13,691 nucleotides of DNA, taken from the NCBI GenBank assembly GCA_017882055.1, contig JADGQE010000048.1, positions 1 to 13,691 on the forward strand, given 5' to 3'. Numbering within the stretch: position 1 is the first letter of the stretch; each line of letters opens with the position of its first letter. Made by a program: the position numbers and the translations under genes. The stretch is from Thermoflexales bacterium (GTDB lineage Bacteria > Chloroflexota > Anaerolineae > Fen-1058). The notes beneath the pieces are model-generated. The model searched no databases, had not been told where the DNA came from, and saw only the letters and a program-made list of their open reading frames with translations. Shown here piece after piece: positions 5,980 through 12,864 of the stretch.

Positions 5980-6754
5980 TCCGGGCACGCTCTACGCGGT
6001 ACGCGGCGCGCGCTTCGATCAAGTTCAGCCCTTCGCGTTCGATCGCGGCCCGATTGGCTGCGTCCTGCTGCACGGCTTCACCGCGGCGCCTAAAGAGATG
6101 CGGCCGCTGGGTGACTATCTGGCCGAGCGCAACTTCACCGTGCGCGGCGTGCGCATCGCCGGGCACGCGACCTGCCCACAAGATCTGGCGCGCACGACCT
6201 GGCGCGATTGGGTCGCCTCGGCTCGCACTACGATTGACGAACTGCGCACCCGCTGCACTCAAGTGTGGGGCATCGGCCTGTCGATGGGCGGCTTAATCAG
6301 CCTGTACCTGGCCGAACAGCAACAGCTCGATGGCGTGATCGCGTTGGCCCCGCCCATTCTCACGCCCGACAAACGCGCACCGATCGCGCGCTTCATCTGG
6401 CCGTTCAAACCGTATTCATTCAAAGATTTTGCCGACCTGCAGGATCAACAGGCCCTGGCCCATCACGCCGATTACGCGCTCTTCCCGACGCGGTCTGTAG
6501 CCCAATTGTATGACCTGATCCGTCACACGCGGCGCGACCTTGCGCGGGTGCGCACACCGCTGCTGCTCATCCTGGCACGCCAGGATCGCGTCGTCTCGAT
6601 CGGCAACGGGGATTACATCTTCGATCGGGTCGGCTCGACCGACAAAACCAGGATCGTTTTGGAGCGGGGCGGCCACATCATCACCGAGGATTTCGACAAA
6701 GATGTGGCGTTTGAGAAGATTAGTCATTTTCTGGCAGAACGGACTTGCGGCTGA
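5966..6754 (+). CDS. Alpha/beta hydrolase, carboxylesterase-like (COG1647 type)
   Basis: This 262-residue cytoplasmic serine hydrolase resembles thermostable carboxylesterases such as Geobacillus Est30 and the monoacylglycerol-lipase-like Hydrolase_4 group. The oxyanion region is LLHGFTAAPKEMRPLGDYL (34-52), the nucleophile elbow is GIGLSMGG (Ser106), the acid is Asp207 in LLLILARQDRVVS, and the catalytic histidine is His237 in ERGGHIITEDFDKD. The short cap region (about 130-185) and total length fit the family. There is no signal peptide. Its natural substrate cannot be read from sequence; short-chain esters are likely. The ATG at 5966 lies inside the end of the permease gene (14-nt overlap) with GGAAGAG upstream, so the two genes form an operon. 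The next gene follows after an 85-bp structured spacer on the same strand. Confidence 0.92.
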   Translation: MPQIDPGTLYAVRGARFDQVQPFAFDRGPIGCVLLHGFTAAPKEMRPLGDYLAERNFTVRGVRIAGHATCPQDLARTTWRDWVASARTTIDELRTRCTQVWGIGLSMGGLISLYLAEQQQLDGVIALAPPILTPDKRAPIARFIWPFKPYSFKDFADLQDQQALAHHADYALFPTRSVAQLYDLIRHTRRDLARVRTPLLLILARQDRVVSIGNGDYIFDRVGSTDKTRIVLERGGHIITEDFDKDVAFEKISHFLAERTCG

Positions 6755-6830
6755 TACGAATTGCGTATTTCGGGTTGCGTCTACGGAATGCGCAACCCGT
6801 TGCCTTCGGCAAGGGCAAGTACGAAATGCG
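6754..6830 (+). repeat. Structured heptad-like repeat forming a three-armed fold upstream of the MFS gene
   Basis: An outer 9-bp stem pairs 6764-6772 (CGTATTTCG) with 6822-6830 (CGAAATGCG), with one G-U pair. It encloses two hairpins: GGTTGCG/CGCAACC (6773-6779/6791-6797) and TTGCC-TTC-GGCAA (6800-6812). The outer stem ends 9 bases before the MFS ATG. The first part also reads as 7-bp units (ATTGCGT, ATTTCGG, GTTGCGT), like the other intergenic arrays. It could be a mobile palindromic repeat, a leader structure, or both. Confidence 0.6.
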
Positions 6831-6839
6831 TGAGAGACA

Positions 6840-8054
6840 ATGACCCGCGACAACCGCTTGATGACCCTGGCGCTGTTTCTGTGGGGCGCCGGCGAAGGAC
6901 TCTTTCTCTACATTCTGCCGCTGTATATGCAGCAGCTGGGCGCAACGCCGGAAGAAGTTGGCGTGGTGCTGGCGCTGGCGGCCTTCCTCACGGCGTGTTC
7001 GTTCATCCCCGGCGGCCTGCTGGCGGATCACTTCGATCCCAGGAAGGTCATGCTCGGTGGCTGGGTCATCGGCGGGCTGTCTTCGCTGATGATGGGCCTC
7101 GCGCCAAACTGGGCGGCCTTCGTGCCGGGCATCCTGATCTACAACGTGTCGGCTTACTGCATTCCGGCGATCAACAGCACCATCGCCGAAGCCAGCGGCG
7201 ACGCCCCGTTAGAACACACCATCACGCTCACCTTCGCCGGATATGCCGCCGGCAGCATCCTGGCGCCGCTGATCGGCGGCCGCCTGGCCGACACGATTGG
7301 CACACGCTGGCTCTTCATCATCGGCAGCGTTATCTTCTTGATCTCGTTGGGCGTGGTCTTGCAAATACGCCGTCAGCCTGCTCATCGACATCGATCGAGT
7401 CAAGCCCCCACGCCGCCGCTCAGCGCCAGAATTGCCAGCCTGCGCCCGTTCGTGCCATTCTACGCCCGCATCGTTTTGGTCATCTTCACTATGATGATCG
7501 GCGCGACGCTGGTCGCCAACTATCTCAGCGCGCTGGGTTGGAGCCTGGGCGATGTGAACACCTGGGGCGGCACCGCACAGTCGATGGGCATGCTGCTGCT
7601 CGCGATCGGTCTGGGCCGATTGAGCGCAGGCCGCCAACGGCGCGGCTTACTCCTGGGGCAGGGACTGGTCATGCTGGCTTTGACGCTGTTCCTCGTCACA
7701 ACGCCGTCGCTGCGCATCACCGCGGTGGCCGGCTATTTCCTGCTGGGCGGCATCTCACCTGTGCGCGAACTGGCCAACGCGCAAATCGCCGGGCAAGTCA
7801 ATGCCAATGTGCGCGGCATCGCCCTCGGCGTCAACGAAACTCTGTTTGCGTTGGGGCGCAGCGGCGCCGCCGCGCTGGCCGGGATATTGTTCACTGCGAA
7901 TATACGCCTGCCGCTGATTGTTTCGCTGGCCTTGATTCCGATCGGCATGGCGGTCATTGCGCTGTCACGCACATCCACGCTACCACGCAAAGCAGAAGAG
8001 ATCGTCGTGATGGCTTCATCAGGCGCAGTGTTGATCGACGCAGTTGAAGAGTAA
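6840..8054 (+). CDS. Major facilitator superfamily (MFS) transporter
   Basis: This 404-residue inner-membrane transporter has 12 predicted helices in two halves. The loop between helices 2 and 3 carries an MFS motif A variant, GGLLADHFDPRKV (58-70). A His/Arg/Pro-rich cytoplasmic loop (about 177-203, RRQPAHRHRSSQ) separates the halves. The N-terminus (LALFLWGAGEGLFLYILPLYMQQLG) and VPGILIYNVSAYCIPAINSTIAEAS resemble MFS_1 (PF07690) drug- or sugar-efflux-like members, but the substrate cannot be assigned. The ATG at 6840 is preceded only by a weak GAGAG and by the three-armed repeat structure, so translation could be affected by that fold. It is in the same direction as the permease/hydrolase pair, and no terminator is apparent between them. 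A new promoter follows it. Confidence 0.92.
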   Translation: MTRDNRLMTLALFLWGAGEGLFLYILPLYMQQLGATPEEVGVVLALAAFLTACSFIPGGLLADHFDPRKVMLGGWVIGGLSSLMMGLAPNWAAFVPGILIYNVSAYCIPAINSTIAEASGDAPLEHTITLTFAGYAAGSILAPLIGGRLADTIGTRWLFIIGSVIFLISLGVVLQIRRQPAHRHRSSQAPTPPLSARIASLRPFVPFYARIVLVIFTMMIGATLVANYLSALGWSLGDVNTWGGTAQSMGMLLLAIGLGRLSAGRQRRGLLLGQGLVMLALTLFLVTTPSLRITAVAGYFLLGGISPVRELANAQIAGQVNANVRGIALGVNETLFALGRSGAAALAGILFTANIRLPLIVSLALIPIGMAVIALSRTSTLPRKAEEIVVMASSGAVLIDAVEE

Positions 8055-8075
8055 CGCACCAGAGGCGCAAGTCCG

Positions 8076-8084
8076 TGTTACAAT
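8076..8084 (+). promoter_or_regulatory. Extended -10 promoter of the LmbE-family gene
   Basis: TGTTACAAT fits the TGnTAnAAT extended -10. No good -35 is visible. Transcription would start near 8091 inside the short 7-bp repeat block, giving a leader of about 40 nt. Confidence 0.5.
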
Positions 8085-8085
8085 C

Positions 8086-8113
8086 TTAGAGGTTGGAGGT
8101 TGGAAAACGGAAC
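8086..8113. repeat. Short heptad repeat block upstream of the LmbE-family gene
   Basis: Units in 7-bp register are TTAGAGG, TTGGAGG, TTGGAAA and ACGGAAC, running into AGAGGGT. The first three are clearly related. The block abuts a -10 element, as at 4704-4761. Confidence 0.5.
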
Positions 8114-8131
8114 AGAGGGTTGAGCACTGGA

Positions 8132-9013
8132 ATGAATCATTCGAAGCGATTGATGTTTGTTTTCCCGCATCCCGACGATGAATCGTTCGGGACGGGCGGT
8201 TCGATTGCCAGATATGCCCGCGAAGGTGTGGCCGTGCATTACGTGTGTGCCACGCGCGGCGAAGTGGGCAGCGTCGAGCCTGAAATGCTGAAGCCGTATG
8301 AGCATCTGCCGGCCGATCAACGCCTCGGCGCATTGCGCGGGCAGGAGCTGCGCTGCGCGGCCGATAAGTTGGGCTTGACCGGACTGCATTATCTCGGCTA
8401 CCGTGATTCGGGTATGACCGGCTCGGAAGACAATCGCGATCCACGCGCCTTCGTCAACGCCAATCCCGGCGAGGCCACCGGCAAGATCGTCGCGCTGATC
8501 CGATCGGTGAAGCCGCAGGTCGTCGTCACCTTCGATCCCTTTGGCGGCTACGGCCATCCCGATCACATCTTCATCCATCAGCGCACCACCGAAGCATTTC
8601 AGGCGGCAGGCGATCCGGCGCAGTTCCCTGGAGCTGGAGAACCTTATCAGCCGCAAAAGTTGTACTGGAGCGTATTCCCGCGCGGCATCTTCAAGTTCCT
8701 GGTCAGGCTCATGCCGTTGTTTAGACGCGACCCGCGTAAGTTTGGCCGCAACGGCGACATCGATCTGCTCGAAATCGTCGAGCATGATTATCCACCGACG
8801 ATGCGCGTCGATGTGTGGCCGTATTACGCCATCAAAACCGAAGCATCGAAATGTCACATCAGTCAAATTTCGGGCGGGCCGGCGATATTCGATCGCCTCC
8901 CACGCTTCATGCGACGCAGGCTCAATGGCTACGAAAACTATCGCCTGGTGGAACCAAACGTCAACGGGCAACGTCGAGTAGAGCGGGACTTATTCGACGG
9001 CATCAACGCATAA
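8132..9013 (+). CDS. PIG-L/LmbE family zinc-dependent deacetylase-like protein
   Basis: This 293-residue protein belongs to the PIG-L/LmbE family (PF02585), which includes MshB and Mca of mycothiol metabolism, BshB of bacillithiol synthesis and other N-acetylglucosaminyl deacetylases. The zinc and catalytic motif is FPHPDDESFGTGG (His13, Asp16), and the third ligand region is GGYGHPDHIFIH (His142, His145). Family features CATRGEVG (39-46), RGQEL and YLGYRDSGM (87-95) are intact. Whether it acts on a low-molecular-weight thiol precursor, a conjugate or a glycolipid cannot be decided; the length and YRDSGM segment are also compatible with the Mca-like side. The ATG at 8132 was preferred over a TTG at 8093 because the conserved core starts right after it and the TTG lies in repeat sequence. 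The Shine-Dalgarno is weak. A secreted-protein gene follows after 22 bp. Confidence 0.92.
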   Translation: MNHSKRLMFVFPHPDDESFGTGGSIARYAREGVAVHYVCATRGEVGSVEPEMLKPYEHLPADQRLGALRGQELRCAADKLGLTGLHYLGYRDSGMTGSEDNRDPRAFVNANPGEATGKIVALIRSVKPQVVVTFDPFGGYGHPDHIFIHQRTTEAFQAAGDPAQFPGAGEPYQPQKLYWSVFPRGIFKFLVRLMPLFRRDPRKFGRNGDIDLLEIVEHDYPPTMRVDVWPYYAIKTEASKCHISQISGGPAIFDRLPRFMRRRLNGYENYRLVEPNVNGQRRVERDLFDGINA

Positions 9014-9035
9014 ACAAATCACAGGAGGTTACAAA

Positions 9036-9809
9036 ATGAAGAAACTCTTTTCAATTTTGACGGTCATCATTGTGGCGCTGGTATCAGTTGTACCGGCGTC
9101 GGCCACCACCCCGACCGGCACGGGCGGCATTTTCAGTGTGGCAGCGTGCAAAGACATAACCACCGTTGCCGTGTCCGGCACCTCCGGCTGGGCGACCACT
9201 CGGATAGTGGTCACCATCTATTACCTTGATAGCCAGGGCAACTGGGTCTGGCTGAAGCAGGCCATCAGCAGCAACTTTGGCAGCGGCAGTTTCAACATAC
9301 CGGTGACGGCCAACTATAGCAAAAAGGCCGTGGCTGAAAACACGCTGCTGCAGATTAATGTCGAGTTGCAACATTTGAGTGGCAACAGTTTCGTCGACTT
9401 TGCAACCGATACGACCACTGTCACCGTTGCCGACAAAAACTGTGTCAACAAATGTTCAGTCACGCTGACCACCAGTGATCGTGCGCCGGTCGACGGCATC
9501 ATCACACTGCGCAGTCACTTTGGGTCGTGGTTCCGACCGGAAGGCCGGCTATACAGCGCAATTCCTGTGAATGCCGGGCAGGCAGCGCATATCACGACTA
9601 TAGCAGTGTCTTGTGATGTCACGGTGCGCGCATGGTACTATCCGGCCAGCGGCAAAGATCGCACGCCGAAGATGCTGCCGGCGCAGTATTGGCCCGGTGA
9701 ATTCGCGGCGACTACCGCGGATGGTTCCATCCCATACGCGACTTCGTTCGCTAAAGGACTGCCTGCCACCAGACTGCTTGAGTCTGACGATCCTTACGCA
9801 CCAAAGTAG
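9036..9809 (+). CDS. Secreted protein of unknown function
   Basis: This 257-residue protein has a classic Sec signal peptide: MKK, a hydrophobic core at 4-19 and a probable cleavage after ASA (23). The mature part is Thr/Ser/Val-rich and beta-like. A first domain spans about 30-135 (DSQGNWVWLKQ, GSFNIPVTANYSKK) and a second about 138-215. Cysteines at 38, 136, 140 and 193 suggest two disulfides, one possibly within CVNKC. I recognise no family. AGGAGG ten nucleotides or fewer before the ATG is a strong ribosome binding site, the best in the window. The gene follows the LmbE-like gene by only 22 bp and shares its promoter, as far as can be seen. A hairpin terminator ends the unit. The shared transcript does not by itself imply a shared function. 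Confidence 0.85.
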   Translation: MKKLFSILTVIIVALVSVVPASATTPTGTGGIFSVAACKDITTVAVSGTSGWATTRIVVTIYYLDSQGNWVWLKQAISSNFGSGSFNIPVTANYSKKAVAENTLLQINVELQHLSGNSFVDFATDTTTVTVADKNCVNKCSVTLTTSDRAPVDGIITLRSHFGSWFRPEGRLYSAIPVNAGQAAHITTIAVSCDVTVRAWYYPASGKDRTPKMLPAQYWPGEFAATTADGSIPYATSFAKGLPATRLLESDDPYAPK

Positions 9810-9872
9810 CCTGCGTACAAAGCCTGAGGGCCTGGCCCATCAGATTACACAATTCAATAGCCACACGACCGA

Positions 9873-9908
9873 AAGCCCGGCTTCTTCAAGAAGTCGGGCT
9901 TCTCTTTT
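9873..9908 (+). terminator. Rho-independent terminator after the secreted-protein gene
   Basis: A long stem pairs AAGCCCGGCTTCTT-type sequence (from 9873) with AAGAAGTCGGGCTT (to 9901) with one G-U pair. It is followed by the pyrimidine tract TCTCTTTT. It lies about 65 bases after the stop codon. Confidence 0.85.
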
Positions 9909-9960
9909 GGCGACAAGATCCGCGTCAGACTTTGACGCGCACCCAATGCCGAATGGAAAC

Positions 9961-9990
9961 TTGCCGCGCGACTTTGAATTGTGCTACACT
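9961..9990 (+). promoter_or_regulatory. Promoter of pgm
   Basis: TTGCCG (9961-9966), an 18-bp spacer and TACACT (9985-9990) with an upstream TGC form an extended -10. The leader would be about 40 nt and carries AAGGAG (10021-10026), ten bases before the ATG. Confidence 0.6.
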
Positions 9991-10036
9991 CTCACTAATC
10001 CGATACATCGCTTCGAGGTTAAGGAGATTGCCAGAC

Positions 10037-11686
10037 ATGAGCACACATCCACTTGCCGGTAAGCCGGCTCCACATGAGCTGCTCGTCAATGTACCGCGAC
10101 TTATCGCCGCCTACTATACGCGCCAACCTGATGTCAGCGTCTCGGCTGAACAAGTGGCCTTCGGCACATCGGGACACCGTGGTTCTTCAGTGAAAAGATC
10201 CTTCAATGAGGATCACGTCTTAGCCATCTGTCAGGCGATTTGCGAATACCGGCAATCTAAAAACATCACCGGGCCACTCTATGTGGGCATGGATACCCAT
10301 GCGCTGTCCGAAGCCGCGTTCACCACGGCGGTGGAAGTCTTCGCTGCGAACAGCGTCAACTTGATGATCCAGGCAGGTCTTGGCTATACCCCCACGCCCG
10401 TCATCTCGCATGCCATCTTGACTTATAATCGCGGCAAGACCTCCGGCTTAGCTGACGGCGTGGTCATTACGCCTTCGCATAATCCGCCCGATGACGGCGG
10501 CTTCAAATACAATCCACCCGACGGCGGACCAGCCGATACTACGGTGACGAAGACGATTCAGGACCGCGCCAACGAAATATTGGCGAATGGCTTGAAAGCC
10601 GTGCAGCGGATGTCCTTTGCGAGGGCACTGGAAACAGCAACCACGCACGAGGACTACATCACCCCTTACGTCGCCGATCTCAAGAACGTCATCAATATGG
10701 AAGCGCTGGCTTCGGCTCACCTCAAGATCGGAGTAGACCCCCTGGGCGGTGCGAGCGTCGCTTTCTGGGAACCCATTGCCGAGATGTACCAGCTCGACAT
10801 TGAGGTCGTGAATCCCTACGTAGACCCGACTTTCTCGTTCATGACGCTGGATCACGACGGCAAGATTCGAATGGATTGCTCCTCGCCCTATGCCATGGCG
10901 AGTCTGATCAAACTCAAGGATAAATTCGATATCGCCTTCGGCAATGATCCAGATAGTGATCGTCATGGCATTGTCACGCGCAGCGCCGGGCTGATGAATC
11001 CGAATCATTTCCTGGCCGTGGCCGTGTGGTATCTGTTTCAGCATCGCCCAGGTTGGCGCAAGGATGCCGCGGTCGGCAAGACGATCGTCTCAAGCACCAT
11101 GATCGATCGGGTGGCGGCCTCGCTGGGCCGCAAACTGAATGAAGTGCCGGTCGGTTTCAAATGGTTTGTGGATGGATTACTCGACGGCTCATTCGGATTT
11201 GGCGGCGAAGAAAGCGCCGGGGCGTCGTTTCTCCGAAAGGACGGCAGCGTATGGACGACGGACAAAGACGGCCTCATCATGGATCTGCTCGCCGCCGAAA
11301 TCACGGCGACGACCGGGCGTGATCCCGGCGAACACTACACAGCCCTGGAAGCACAATTTGGCCATTCCGTTTACGAGCGAATGGACGCACCGGCTTCTCC
11401 GGCGCAGAAAACCGTGCTCGGCAACCTCGCGCCGGAAATGGTCGAGGCGCAAGAACTGGCCGGGGAGAGAATCACTGCCAGGCTGACCCACGCCCCGAGC
11501 AACAACGCCGCCATCGGCGGATTAAAAGTCATTGCAGAGAACGGCTGGTTTGCGGCCAGACCCTCCGGCACAGAAGACATTTATAAGATCTATGCCGAGA
11601 GCTTCAAAGGGGCGGAACATTTGAAGGCGATACAGGCCGAGGCTCAAGTGATCGTCAGTGCCACCTTGCGACAGGCGGGCTTGTAA
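10037..11686 (+). CDS. pgm: Phosphoglucomutase (alpha-D-glucose phosphate-specific)
   Basis: This 549-residue cytoplasmic enzyme interconverts glucose 1-phosphate and glucose 6-phosphate, linking glycolysis with glycogen and nucleotide-sugar synthesis. From memory of E. coli Pgm (546 residues) it is collinear and closely similar throughout. All active-site loops are intact: FGTSGHRGS (42-50), the phosphoserine loop TPSHNPP (145-151, Ser147), the Mg2+ loop DPDSDRH (304-310), the sugar-binding loop FGGEESAGAS (388-397) and the phosphate-binding loop RPSGTE (508-513). The ATG at 10037 was chosen because of AAGGAG upstream and because the N-terminal HPLAGKPAPHELLVNVPRL matches the family start; an upstream in-frame ATG (9932) lies in terminator-to-promoter DNA. 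It is monocistronic, with its own promoter and with a terminator on each side. Confidence 0.97.
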   Translation: MSTHPLAGKPAPHELLVNVPRLIAAYYTRQPDVSVSAEQVAFGTSGHRGSSVKRSFNEDHVLAICQAICEYRQSKNITGPLYVGMDTHALSEAAFTTAVEVFAANSVNLMIQAGLGYTPTPVISHAILTYNRGKTSGLADGVVITPSHNPPDDGGFKYNPPDGGPADTTVTKTIQDRANEILANGLKAVQRMSFARALETATTHEDYITPYVADLKNVINMEALASAHLKIGVDPLGGASVAFWEPIAEMYQLDIEVVNPYVDPTFSFMTLDHDGKIRMDCSSPYAMASLIKLKDKFDIAFGNDPDSDRHGIVTRSAGLMNPNHFLAVAVWYLFQHRPGWRKDAAVGKTIVSSTMIDRVAASLGRKLNEVPVGFKWFVDGLLDGSFGFGGEESAGASFLRKDGSVWTTDKDGLIMDLLAAEITATTGRDPGEHYTALEAQFGHSVYERMDAPASPAQKTVLGNLAPEMVEAQELAGERITARLTHAPSNNAAIGGLKVIAENGWFAARPSGTEDIYKIYAESFKGAEHLKAIQAEAQVIVSATLRQAGL

Positions 11687-11744
11687 GCCAACCACCTGAT
11701 CGAGCCGGCGTTGCGCAATCCGGTACTACACCCAGGAATCGGCG

Positions 11745-11780
11745 AAAAACAACGGACAGCCTGATTCTTCGGGCTGTCCG
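11745..11780 (-). terminator. Terminator of the lipoprotein gene, possibly also serving pgm
   Basis: CGGACAGCC (11753-11761) pairs perfectly with GGCTGTCCG (11772-11780) around a 10-nt loop. Read on the minus strand, the hairpin is followed by TTGTTTTT (complement of 11745-11752), a good U-tract. On the plus strand only CTTACTGTGTT follows, so pgm termination here would be weaker. Confidence 0.75.
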
Positions 11781-11823
11781 CTTACTGTGTTGCAACTTAA
11801 ACTCTGGCCGCTGGTTACATGCG

Positions 11824-12288
11824 TTAGCGTTTGATGAACTTGTCACCCCAGCTGCCGCTATCGCCCCGCGGCCCAGCCAGTGCGCCGCCGACCGCACCCG
11901 CACAATCGGCGCTGTCGTTTTGCAGAGTGCCTACAGCAAAAAGAAACTGATCTCCGCCCAGGTGCACGATCAAATTGGCAGCCCGGCCTTTGAACTGACC
12001 GGTTACGGTTAAAACAGGGCCGCTGTCCAAAGCCAGCATGCCCATGAAAACGCCCGTTGGATTGATTTCAGTTTTTAGAGTTCCGGTCCAAGCCACACCG
12101 GCATCCGGCCCTTGACTGATCCCGGCTCGAAATTGAATAGAGCATTTGAGAAGTTCGGCTTGTGCAGCCGCCGGTATAGCTTCAATCGTCGTAGCGGGTA
12201 AGGGTAGATGGTCATCGGGTCTATCACAGCCAGTGAGTCCAACCAGTGCTATCAGCAGCGCGATAATGACCGATCGGCGAATTCGCAT
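11824..12288 (-). CDS. Small putative lipoprotein, unknown function
   Basis: This 154-residue protein has a lipoprotein signal: MRIRR, hydrophobic core at 7-17, and lipobox LTGC with the lipidated cysteine at 21. The mature protein would be membrane-attached outside the cytoplasm. The rest is short: a variable Pro/Ala-rich stretch (22-45), then a likely beta-rich domain with alternating segments (VAWTGTLKTEI, VLTVTGQFKG, LIVHLGGDQFLFAVGTL). The C-terminus is glycine-rich and ends in GPRGDSGSWGDKFIKR. Cys49 and Cys129 could pair. I recognise no family. The ATG at 12286-12288 was chosen because it begins the signal peptide and has GAGG seven bases upstream; a TTG further upstream (12331-12333) would spoil the signal. 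It is transcribed divergently from the 12481 gene and ends 43 bases before a good terminator. Confidence 0.78.
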   Translation of the reverse strand: MRIRRSVIIALLIALVGLTGCDRPDDHLPLPATTIEAIPAAAQAELLKCSIQFRAGISQGPDAGVAWTGTLKTEINPTGVFMGMLALDSGPVLTVTGQFKGRAANLIVHLGGDQFLFAVGTLQNDSADCAGAVGGALAGPRGDSGSWGDKFIKR

Positions 12289-12335
12289 GTCGAGGCCTCG
12301 CAGCGAATGAATTGACAGGCTCCAAGTCGCCAATC

Positions 12336-12341
12336 ATTATA
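12336..12341 (-). promoter_or_regulatory. Candidate -10 of the lipoprotein gene
   Basis: On the minus strand a perfect TATAAT lies about 47 bases upstream of the chosen ATG. No convincing -35 is seen at 16-18 bp. Confidence 0.4.
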
Positions 12342-12407
12342 CACTGCGACGCCAATCGGTGCACGCGTGAGAGTTTCTTGACAGACCTGTGGCGAATTAC
12401 ACAAGTT

Positions 12408-12436
12408 TTGCCGTACTCGGCATCTTGTATTACAAT
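12408..12436 (+). promoter_or_regulatory. Promoter of the two-helix membrane protein gene
   Basis: TTGCCG (12408-12413), a 17-bp spacer and TACAAT (12431-12436) are present. The -35 is the same hexamer as in the pgm promoter. The leader is about 40 nt with GAGGAG (12467-12472), eight bases before the ATG. Confidence 0.6.
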
Positions 12437-12480
12437 CACCCATGTTGCTGAGTGGGGAAAACTTCTGAGGAGAATGTTGG

Positions 12481-12864
12481 ATGGATCAAAACGCCGCAAC
12501 CCAGTATGTCAGCCGCGAACTGGGCCGGCACACTCAGCGCAACGACATCATCCTGCGTTTGTGCGAGCAGCTCAAATGCTCGTGGCCGGATGTGGAAAAA
12601 TTCATCCGCTATGTCGAGCAGGATAACCGCAAAGCCATCGCCGTGCGCAAAAGCCCCATGCTCATTCTGATCGGCATAGGCACCATCATCGTCGGGCTGG
12701 CAACCGCAGGCTGCGGTCTATACGAACTTACGCACGGCGTCTTAGTGATCGGTATCCTCACCGCTCCCACGCCAACGCCGCTGATAGTCCTGGTCGGCCT
12801 GGGAATGATTGGCGGCGGCGGATATGGTGTGCTGCGTGAGATCGGCACGCTGACGCGGCGATAG
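12481..12864 (+). CDS. Small two-helix membrane protein, unknown function
   Basis: This 127-residue protein has no recognised family. Residues 1-57 form a charged, helical cytoplasmic segment (RNDIILRLCEQLKCSWPDVEKFIRYVEQDNRK), possibly a small interaction domain. Two hydrophobic helices follow, at about 59-82 (LILIGIGTIIVGLATAGCGLY) and 100-117, linked by a short extracytoplasmic-side loop ending in APTPTPL. The C-terminus is short and basic. Glycine is frequent in both helices (GGGGYG in the second), which favours close helix packing or oligomerisation. Start ATG, Shine-Dalgarno and promoter agree well. Its TAG stop directly abuts the TGA stop of the convergent HAD gene with no base between, and no terminator is seen there. 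Confidence 0.8.
   Translation: MDQNAATQYVSRELGRHTQRNDIILRLCEQLKCSWPDVEKFIRYVEQDNRKAIAVRKSPMLILIGIGTIIVGLATAGCGLYELTHGVLVIGILTAPTPTPLIVLVGLGMIGGGGYGVLREIGTLTRR

Noticed and set aside
4929..6296. Long plus-strand open frame across the permease and hydrolase genes
   Set aside because: It spans two well-supported genes in another frame and shows no family features, so it is a shadow frame.
6754..6842. tRNA gene suggested by the three-armed fold
   Set aside because: There is no T-loop GTTCRA motif, no 7-bp acceptor stem with the correct spacing, and no anticodon-like arm.
6761..8047. Long plus-strand open frame shifted relative to the MFS gene
   Set aside because: Its translation is rich in Arg, His, Gly and Ala with no domain, while the overlapping frame is a clear MFS protein. 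It is a GC-driven shadow.
8093..8131. Upstream TTG start for the LmbE-like protein
   Set aside because: It lies in the heptad repeat next to the expected transcript start and adds 13 residues without family character. The ATG at 8132 directly precedes the conserved core.
9932..10036. Upstream ATG start for pgm
   Set aside because: It would lie upstream of the promoter's -10 and add 35 residues absent from the family. The ATG at 10037 has AAGGAG and matches the known N-terminus.
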